Assembly (NCBI GenBank): GCA_946894095.1 | Contig: OX335647.2 | Coordinates: 13,410,001 to 13,474,000, forward strand | DNA length: 64,000 bases | Direction: 5' to 3' | Source of the DNA: Incurvaria masculella | Taxonomy: Eukaryota > Arthropoda > Insecta > Lepidoptera > Incurvariidae | Part shown: in pieces, positions 57,680 to 64,000 of the stretch | How positions within the stretch are numbered: the stretch's first letter is position 1 | Layout: each line of letters opens with the position of its first letter | Made by a program: the position numbers and the translations under genes | Notes under the pieces: model-generated | What the model saw: only the letters and a program-made list of their open reading frames with translations | Told to the model about the DNA's origin: nothing | Databases searched by the model: none

Positions 57680-59388
57680 ATGTCTGCAAGGCAGCTGTAC
57701 AAACACTTGCTGCGTCAGTGCGAGCGCCTCCCGGATATTGTCTGTAAACACTACAAGTTCGCGGTCAAGCAGGTACTGGTCCAAGTCTATTTCGGATAAG
57801 TTGGCTAATATTGGGAGCTGCATATTGGTACTCCGTCTCCTTTGTAGATGCTGGATGGATAGGATTAAAGATTAACCTTTTAGGAGCTTAGCAAAGGTTT
57901 TTTTTTTTTAAAACCATTACTTTCTTTTAAAATAATTAATTTAACTTTTCATACTTTCCACCATTCCAATTGTTTAATTATTGTCAGATGGCAAGCATAA
58001 ACCTGCATTGTAATGTAATTTTATCATGTTTTGATTTACAGTACAGTAATTATTGTGTTTATTATAGATTTTAAATAGGTCTAGTGTGGAAAAAAAAACC
58101 GCCCAAGTGCGAGTCGGACTCCAGGGTTCTCTACCATCGTAAAAGATTGAACTCAACAAAAATCAGTTTTTTTTGTAAGTTTTTTTTGTAATTTTTTTTA
58201 TAATTTTTTAATTTTACAAATTTGTTGTTATAGCGGCAAAATAAATACACACTCTGTGAAAATTTCAGATGCCTACCTATTACAGTTCATGAGATACAGC
58301 CCTGTGACAGAAGGACGGACGGACGGACAGTGGAGGCTTAGTAATAGGGTTCCGTTTTCACCCTTTGGGTACGGAACCCTAAATTTGATGTTAACTTCAT
58401 TGTTCACTTTGTTGACTTGGTCCTTTTAGGTTAAGGTCCTACATGTAGAAGATGCGGAGCGTAGCAAAGATATTCTGGGTACTTGGTATTATTGTGGTTG
58501 GTGCTTGTCTTTTTAGGAGCCAACATTCGGAGATCTTACCAGCGCTTTTTTTTGTTAGCAATTAATTCCACCTTTTTTAGTTCCTCGGCAACACTGACTA
58601 AAAGTGCAGGTGATAAAAATCAAACACATTTATTATGTTAGAGTTGGGCACTTATGTTTCACTGAAAACATTTCAGTGTGATTTTTTAACATACTGTACT
58701 GTTTTCCGAAATGTTTATGTTCCAAAGAACCATTTATAAAGTGAATTCTGAATATTTTGGTGCATTTCAGAGTTTTAAGCAACACCGATTTGAGCCTGAT
58801 CCTGAAAGAGTGCAGCAGATAATCAGCAAAAGCATTGATGATGCCAAGTGGGTTGTGAAAAAGGTAAAGAGTATATATTTTTTAATGTTGCTATTTCAGT
58901 CAATTTGTTTTTTTTTTGTTGTGTTTGGGTCATACCATTATCACCGAGTTGGGAAGGACGTGACAAGTAATTCCACTCTGTTTAAATTGATTTGCTGAAA
59001 ATGCAGCATTTGGCCCAAGTACCATTAAATTTGAAATGTAAACAGCTCTTTAACATTGTGCTATGTCTCTCATGTCGGGCCACGTGGCAAAAAGAGATAG
59101 CATGTTTTAAAACAAGGTGACACATTTTTATAACATCAGTATGATCATCAACCAAACGGGGGCCATGTTTAGCTTGCCTCGGAATGGATGGCTACGATCT
59201 AATGAACATCAAATCTTTTTGTAGAAAAAAAGATGATTAAATATTTTGTTAAGAAATGGCAATTTCATGCTTAAACCCCTACTTATACACCATCCTTTTT
59301 TATTTCTCAATTTTTGTTCATAAAGGTGACACAAGAAAATTATCAACTCTGTATTGTAAATTACTTTTTTCAGTACACCAAGCAATAA
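57680..59388 (+). CDS. LYRM9: LYR motif-containing protein 9
   Basis: Three exons: 57680-57772, 58771-58863, 59374-59388. All junctions are phase 0 with GT/AG (CAG|GTACTG, TTTCAG|AGT, AAG|GTAAAG, TTTTTTCAG|TAC). The 66-residue product has the LYR-type QLYKHLLRQCERLP start (Leu-Tyr-Lys replacing Leu-Tyr-Arg), HYKFAVKQ, then PERVQQIISKSIDDAKWVV and ends KKYTKQ. This aligns along its whole length with LYRM9 (78 aa in human) as I know it: LYRYLLR, HYKHAVRQ, PERIQQI, KYKKQ. LYR proteins act in mitochondria with the acyl carrier protein; the specific role of LYRM9 is poorly defined. An in-frame ATG at 57629 would add 17 residues without acidic residues. The 57680 start fits the family length. Intron 1 contains repeat B. 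Confidence 0.85.
58092..58380 (-). mobile_element. interspersed repeat B in LYRM9 intron 1
   Basis: CCGCCCAAGTGCGAGTCGGA at the left and CCCTTTGGGTACGGAACCCT at the right: the family in reverse, complete. Confidence 0.75.
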
Positions 59389-59500
59389 GAATGGATCGTC
59401 ACTGTTATATGGAATGTCCAATGAGCAGTTACAACAATGGTTACGATTTTGTGCATGATCATCGAATATCATAGGAGTTTGATTGCACAAAGATACAACA

Positions 59501-61681
59501 ATGGGTGCGTTTGGTGAAAAGATTGAAGAATATGAAATATTGGAACATTTGGGAAAAGGTGGATTTGCTCACGTTTATCGGGCAAAATGTTTACGGTCAG
59601 GTTCGTTCGTAGCAATCAAAATGATCGACAAGGCATTGATGGCCAGCGCGGGCATGGTGGGCCGCGTGCGACAGGAAGTCACCATCCATTCTCGGCTAAA
59701 GCATCCGGCTGTTCTGGAACTGTTTACCTTCTTTGAAGACGTCCATTATGTGTATCTTGTGTTAGAATTAGCGCACAACGGAGAGCTAGCTAAACACTTC
59801 AGGTTAGGTACACGTGGACTGTCCGAGCGAGCTGCTGCTGACATTTTTAAGCAAGTAGTAGCCGGTGTGACATACCTGCACTCTCATAACATATTGCATC
59901 GAGATCTATCTCTGAACAATTTGTTACTGACGAAAGACATGAGAGTAAAAATAGCCGATTTCGGATTAGCCACTCAACTCAATGCCCCAGACGAAAAGCA
60001 TGTGACTATGTGCGGAACCCCTAACTACATATCCCCTGAGGTAGCATCAAGGGAGTGTCACGGCCTACCGGCTGATGTATGGGGTCTGGGCTGCATGCTG
60101 TACACATTGCTCGTTGGATCTCCGCCCTTTCACACTCAGCATGTCAAGTCTACCCTCAACAGAGTCATCAATGCTGACTACAAAATACCTTCGGAACTGT
60201 CACTGCAAGCGCAAGATTTACTTCAACGTTTACTCTGCCGTGACCCATCAAAAAGAATCTCTTTACGTGGGATCCTTGAACACCCTTTCTTAAATATGTC
60301 ATTTGACTATGCAGCCAATGTTGCGCGTCAAGATTTATCACGAGATTCTGGTTTTCAAACAACACTACATAGCACTCAACACACGAAGCCAAGGCCCGAG
60401 GATAGGTCAGCAGCATCCGCAAATGCTGACTTTTTGAAATTGCACAGACAAAATAGTCTAGAACAATATGTACCCAAAAGTGAGAATAGGCCTTCATCTT
60501 TTAATGTCCTGACCGGTATTCGTGATGGCCCTAACACTGTATCGTGCAATAGTAGTGGACTAAGCTTCAATCAGCCTCAATCTTCTTCCACTCACTGCAG
60601 TAATGAAAAAAATAATTATGTCACTCAAAATATCTCCACATCTGCCAACAGTTATGCATGTAAACCAGACCCATTGGAAAATAATAAATATGAGTTGAAT
60701 ACGATGAAATTGCAAACTTTGCAAATTCGTAATATAAAGGAGGATAATATTCCTAAATCGGAGAACAAGGAAAATTTCCCTACACCCAGCAATGTGCATT
60801 CCACAAGCATTGGCGTGCCACCCCTTTGTGCTGACCGCTTGCCTCCCATATCACATAAAACCAGAAATGCAATCTTGAAAATTGAATCAGACTCTGTTGT
60901 TGTGGAGTTTATAAAAAAGAAAGGAAAAGATAGAGAGGAAGTAGTGAGTGAAGTTTGCAAGATATCTAAAGATGGTATGAAAATCATAGTATACCCTATC
61001 GATGTAGGTAAGGGTAAATTGTTGCTTTCTCAAAAACAAGTGACCAATCATCAACCATCTCCTGATGAAGTCTTTACATATCACAATCTTCCGCAGAAGC
61101 ATTGGAAAAAATACTTATATGCAGCCCGGTTTGTAGATCTAGTCAAAGCAAAAACACCAAAAATTACAATTTACTCCACAAAAGCAAAGTGTCAACTAAT
61201 GGAAAATGGAACAGATTTTGAGTTGTTTTTCTATGAAGGAGAAAAGGTTACATTTAATGCATCAGATGGCATGAAAATTATTGATAAAATGTCAAAAATT
61301 CATAACAATCCCCTCATAACTGAAGAACTCCAATATATATCTGATCATTTCCAGGAGTGTTTAACACGTTGTCGGAGGATTGAGATGTCATTATCTGGCA
61401 TACCCGATGAATGTTTTCCTTTGATCATAGGAAAACGACCTACCCAGTTTGTAGGGAAAAGTGTTCCTCACCAGCAAGCTACTCCAGTGACCAGTTGCAA
61501 CACTCCACTTCTAAATATAGGATCCTTTTGCCACGGAACAATGGCTGGATCTACAAAAGCAGACAGTGAATGTAATAATCCTTATGGTAGTTACACAAGC
61601 AATCAGCAGAACATTGATAGGGAATTAGGACAACTTCCCCTTAGAAGGCCACTGCAGACAAAATATGATAATTGTCATTGA
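59501..61681 (+). CDS. PLK4: polo-like kinase 4 (SAK), centriole duplication kinase
   Basis: A Ser/Thr kinase that licenses centriole duplication at the centrosome. The product is 726 residues from one uninterrupted exon. Kinase domain about 11-264: glycine loop GKGGFAHV (18-25), AIK lysine K40, HRD 133-135, DFG 153-155, T-loop HVTMCGTPNY (167-176), SPE 178-180. After it comes RDSGFQTT (281-288), the DSG degron through which SCF-Slimb destroys PLK4. A KEN motif is at 423-425. The C-terminal half carries the paired polo boxes (about 450-640), including AKTPKITIYSTKAKC and FPLIIGKRP. The start ATG at 59501 has A at -3 and G at +4; the frame is open six codons further upstream but without ATG. 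Fly SAK is slightly longer and ends with a third polo box. Here only about 80 residues follow the second box, with no such domain. It lies 112 nt after the LYRM9 stop. Confidence 0.95.
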   Translation: MGAFGEKIEEYEILEHLGKGGFAHVYRAKCLRSGSFVAIKMIDKALMASAGMVGRVRQEVTIHSRLKHPAVLELFTFFEDVHYVYLVLELAHNGELAKHFRLGTRGLSERAAADIFKQVVAGVTYLHSHNILHRDLSLNNLLLTKDMRVKIADFGLATQLNAPDEKHVTMCGTPNYISPEVASRECHGLPADVWGLGCMLYTLLVGSPPFHTQHVKSTLNRVINADYKIPSELSLQAQDLLQRLLCRDPSKRISLRGILEHPFLNMSFDYAANVARQDLSRDSGFQTTLHSTQHTKPRPEDRSAASANADFLKLHRQNSLEQYVPKSENRPSSFNVLTGIRDGPNTVSCNSSGLSFNQPQSSSTHCSNEKNNYVTQNISTSANSYACKPDPLENNKYELNTMKLQTLQIRNIKEDNIPKSENKENFPTPSNVHSTSIGVPPLCADRLPPISHKTRNAILKIESDSVVVEFIKKKGKDREEVVSEVCKISKDGMKIIVYPIDVGKGKLLLSQKQVTNHQPSPDEVFTYHNLPQKHWKKYLYAARFVDLVKAKTPKITIYSTKAKCQLMENGTDFELFFYEGEKVTFNASDGMKIIDKMSKIHNNPLITEELQYISDHFQECLTRCRRIEMSLSGIPDECFPLIIGKRPTQFVGKSVPHQQATPVTSCNTPLLNIGSFCHGTMAGSTKADSECNNPYGSYTSNQQNIDRELGQLPLRRPLQTKYDNCH
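60344..60361 (+). promoter_or_regulatory. PLK4: PLK4 DSG phosphodegron
   Basis: Encodes DSGFQT (residues 282-287), the DSGxxT type motif which, when autophosphorylated, recruits Slimb/beta-TrCP in known PLK4 proteins. Predicted self-limiting control of kinase level. Confidence 0.8.
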
Positions 61682-61750
61682 CTATGTATAATAATTATTT
61701 TCATAATTTTTTAAGCATAATTAGGAACTAGGTACATAACAGCGAATAAG

Positions 61751-62040
61751 GAAGGACGAGAGTAGCGATCGAAACTCACTTGTATGGCAGCAGCATACCC
61801 ATGAGTTGGTGAAAAAGGTCTATCCGCAGTTAGTTTGCTTAAGAATTAGGGAAGCTCAACATCGAATGCCCTTTGCACTAAATAGCATCCTTTGAAGTTC
61901 TTATGTGTTATTGTATCTCGAGAAAATCAGTAGTAAGCGAATTCGTAATTGAACTCACTCGCCGGCGTTGCCGCCTTTGCATGCAAAAGTGGCTACGCCG
62001 CCCCCATACAAACTAGTTCGGTTGCTACTCTCGTCCTTCC
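61751..62040. mobile_element. TIR element in PLK4 3' region
   Basis: GGAAGGACGAGAGTAGCGAT at the left and TTGCTACTCTCGTCCTTCC at the right form inverted ends of about 20 bp around 290 bp, 70 bases after the PLK4 stop and probably inside its 3' UTR. Confidence 0.65.
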
Positions 62041-62761
62041 ATACTTGTTGTACATGTCGAAATATTTGTTATAGTAACTTTAATTTTACATTAGTTATAT
62101 GTAAGTATTTAAATATCCAGTTGGTCACATGTTATTTTATCATATTTAGTTATATGTGTGTTGCGTCCATGCGTATCTGCTAGTTTTTATCTGAGAATTA
62201 CAAGTACCAATATTTTGTGGTTTTTTTCTAGAAATAATTTACACATAGTTTGTATCAGGTACTAAATTTATTTGTAGGGCATTTTTATGTACGGAGCGCA
62301 TCACCCTCAACGCCACAGTAGGCATTGGCATTTGCAAAGAAAATGTATTTGGTTCAAAGTCCAATGTCTGGCGTCTAGAGTTATGCCGTTTGTGCAAGCA
62401 ACCAACGATTTTTATATTTTGCACACAAAATGGTTAGTGTACTGTTAATGTACACAATCATTTTGAAGTACATGTGAAAAATATCACTTTTATTTTGAAG
62501 ATAATACTATTTATTTTCTCAATGTTTTACTTAATTTTTTATTAATTTAATACTCAGTTCTAGAAGTAGTAGTAGTTTGGTCGAAATTATATATGAAGCC
62601 TTACTGGATGTGTAATTAAATCTGTGCACCAGCTTCAGAGAGAAACAATAATAAAATCTAACAAAAATCTGCAGAAAAAAGGTGTTTAAATCAATGTTTG
62701 GCTGACAAAGGGACTTCTTTGAACTTGTTTATTTATTTATTTATTTATTTATTATAGAAAC
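62041..62761. other. PLK4 3' UTR and downstream DNA
   Basis: AT-rich. A candidate polyadenylation signal AATAAA is at 62650-62655. A (TTTA)n microsatellite is at 62727-62753. No exon encoding a third polo box was seen. A 61-codon plus-strand open frame at 62238-62430 with a CRLC motif is noted under findings. Confidence 0.4.
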
Positions 62762-63314
62762 TTAAGGTGGCCCAACCCGCTCATTTCCCCATACAAAAGG
62801 GGAAAGAAGATCACGCCTATATTTCTTGTCAGAGATCCAAAATTGTGCTCAATATAGCTTTATTTGATTGAACTAGATGTCTGATGACCATTGGCATAGT
62901 AAAATTGTGTTTGGTTTACAAGTTATAACGTCCGAAAGTTCGGATTTTTCGCGCGTTTTATACAATTACTTTGGAGGTGGATTACGCAATGATGATAAAG
63001 TAAGAACATCTTAAAAAGATTAGTTATCAGACATAGATTGTTTAATCAAGATTTATAATCTATTTGGTTTTTGTTAGATTTTTGACTACAGCGGTCGTGG
63101 TTTACTTTTAGCTATAAGTCGTTTTGAAATTAAAATTTTCGTAAATCTTACCAAATCATACACTATGCACATTGTCTTTTTTGTGGACAGGTTGCATCTT
63201 CCTCATAACGGAGCCTGTCTTATTCTTAGAAACAGAGAAGGTCCCAGAGCGCAACAGCACGGTTTTGTACCGTGCCCGCAAATGAGTTGAGGCTGCCGGG
63301 TTGGGCCACCTTAA
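62762..63314 (-). mobile_element. MITE C, complete inverted copy
   Basis: TTAA at 62762-62765 and 63311-63314. Ends TTAAGGTGGCCCAACCCG and GGGTTGGGCCACCTTAA are near-perfect inverted repeats over about 17 bp. 553 bp, non-coding, the cleanest ends of the family here. Confidence 0.85.
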
Positions 63315-63641
63315 CAGCTATTTGTGCTACTTGTGTAAGGATATCTGCGTTATTGATTTAATTTGTTAAAATATTTTTATCACCATTCCACTTCTGATCA
63401 ACATTGCAACACAGGGATTTAATTCCTTTAAATGTGTCATACTTCTAACGTCCATATCTCTCTAATGGGATCCAGTTTGCATTCCATCTGTTCTTGATGA
63501 GATGGGGTTTGCAGCCCGAACTACGGGTCGGTCTGTTACATGGATAAATGATAGTAGGGAAAGATTGCTAACGTCATAAAGTATTGAATAGGGATAATAA
63601 AAGTCAACAGATGGCGTTGCAATTCACATTTGAAAATAAAT
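63315..63641. other. unassigned intergenic DNA
   Basis: Nothing recognisable. Confidence 0.35.
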
Positions 63642-63867
63642 TAAGATGGCCCTTCCAGACGGGACTAGCTCATTTGTGGGCACGATACAAAACCGTGCTA
63701 TTGCGCTCTTGGACCTTCTCTGTTTTAAATACAAAGACAGGCTCCGTGATAAGGAGGATGCAACATGTCTACAAATCAGACAATGCGCACAGTGTTTGAT
63801 TTGGTAAGATTTACGAAAATTTTAATTACAAAACGACTTTTAGCTGAAAGTAAATCACGACCGCTGT
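63642..63867 (+). mobile_element. MITE C, truncated by repeat B
   Basis: TTAAGATGGCCCTTCCAG to CACGACCGCTGTA. The second half is replaced by repeat B. Confidence 0.7.
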
Positions 63868-63871
63868 ACAT

Positions 63872-64000
63872 AAAAAACCGGCCAAGTGCGGGTTGGATTC
63901 GCATACGAAGGGTTCCGTACCATCGTAAAAGATTAAACACAAAAAAATAACCTTTTTTTGTATGGGGACCCCCTTTAATTTTACCTATTTGTTGTTATAG
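63872..64000 (-). mobile_element. interspersed repeat B, cut by window end
   Basis: AAAAAACCGGCCAAGTGCGG, then GGGTTCCGTACCATCGTAAA and TATGGGGACCCCC, in reverse orientation and continuing beyond the window. Confidence 0.7.

Noticed and set aside
57286..57702. 138-codon minus-strand ORF
   Set aside because: Antisense to LYRM9 exon 1, no recognised domain, no splice or promoter support.
58711..58998. Single 95-codon ORF as a gene
   Set aside because: Only 58771-58863 is coding (LYRM9 exon 2). The rest is intron on both sides of clear splice sites.
59483..59500. PLK4 start six codons upstream
   Set aside because: The codon at 59483 is TTG, not ATG. The ATG at 59501 has a good context and fits the short N-terminus of PLK4.

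Overview
This is a eukaryotic, almost certainly lepidopteran (moth or butterfly) nuclear window. The evidence is AT-rich sequence, GT/AG-spliced small exons separated by very long introns, TTAGG-type (insect telomere-like) short arrays, RTE/CR1-type LINE pieces, and interspersed repeats of the kind found throughout moth genomes. I cannot name the species.

Left five-sixths (about 1-54,100): the 5' end of a minus-strand gene that I identify as the cofilin phosphatase Slingshot (ssh). Exon 1 (53979-54035) encodes the family's characteristic N-terminus and exon 2 (38350-38411) an acidic stretch in phase with it. Intron 1 is 15.6 kb. The following intron runs at least 36 kb, unless a possible 33-nt exon at 2443-2475 belongs to the same gene. 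The introns hold most of the repeats: SINEs with either a tRNA-like or a 5S-rRNA-like head on a shared body, several families of hairpin/terminal-inverted-repeat elements, LINE fragments on both strands, a nested hairpin complex at 29.8-36.8 kb, and a 7-kb inverted duplication (39.8-46.8 kb). One arm of that duplication was later hit by a miniature LTR retrotransposon (43001-43933) with a tRNA-Trp-type primer site.

Right end (57.6-62.7 kb, plus strand): two tightly packed genes. A three-exon LYRM9 gene (mitochondrial LYR-motif family, 66 aa) ends at 59388. The centriole-duplication kinase PLK4 (SAK) begins at 59501, only 112 nt later, as a 726-codon single-exon ORF with kinase domain, DSG phosphodegron and the paired polo boxes, but no recognisable third polo box. 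The spacing suggests either a shared (dicistronic) transcript or a PLK4 promoter inside the last LYRM9 intron.

The genes have no obvious joint pathway: Slingshot controls actin through cofilin, PLK4 controls centriole number, and LYRM9 is mitochondrial. Everything else I could read is repeat or unrecognised intronic/intergenic DNA. The remaining short ORFs show no recognisable family and are not annotated as genes.
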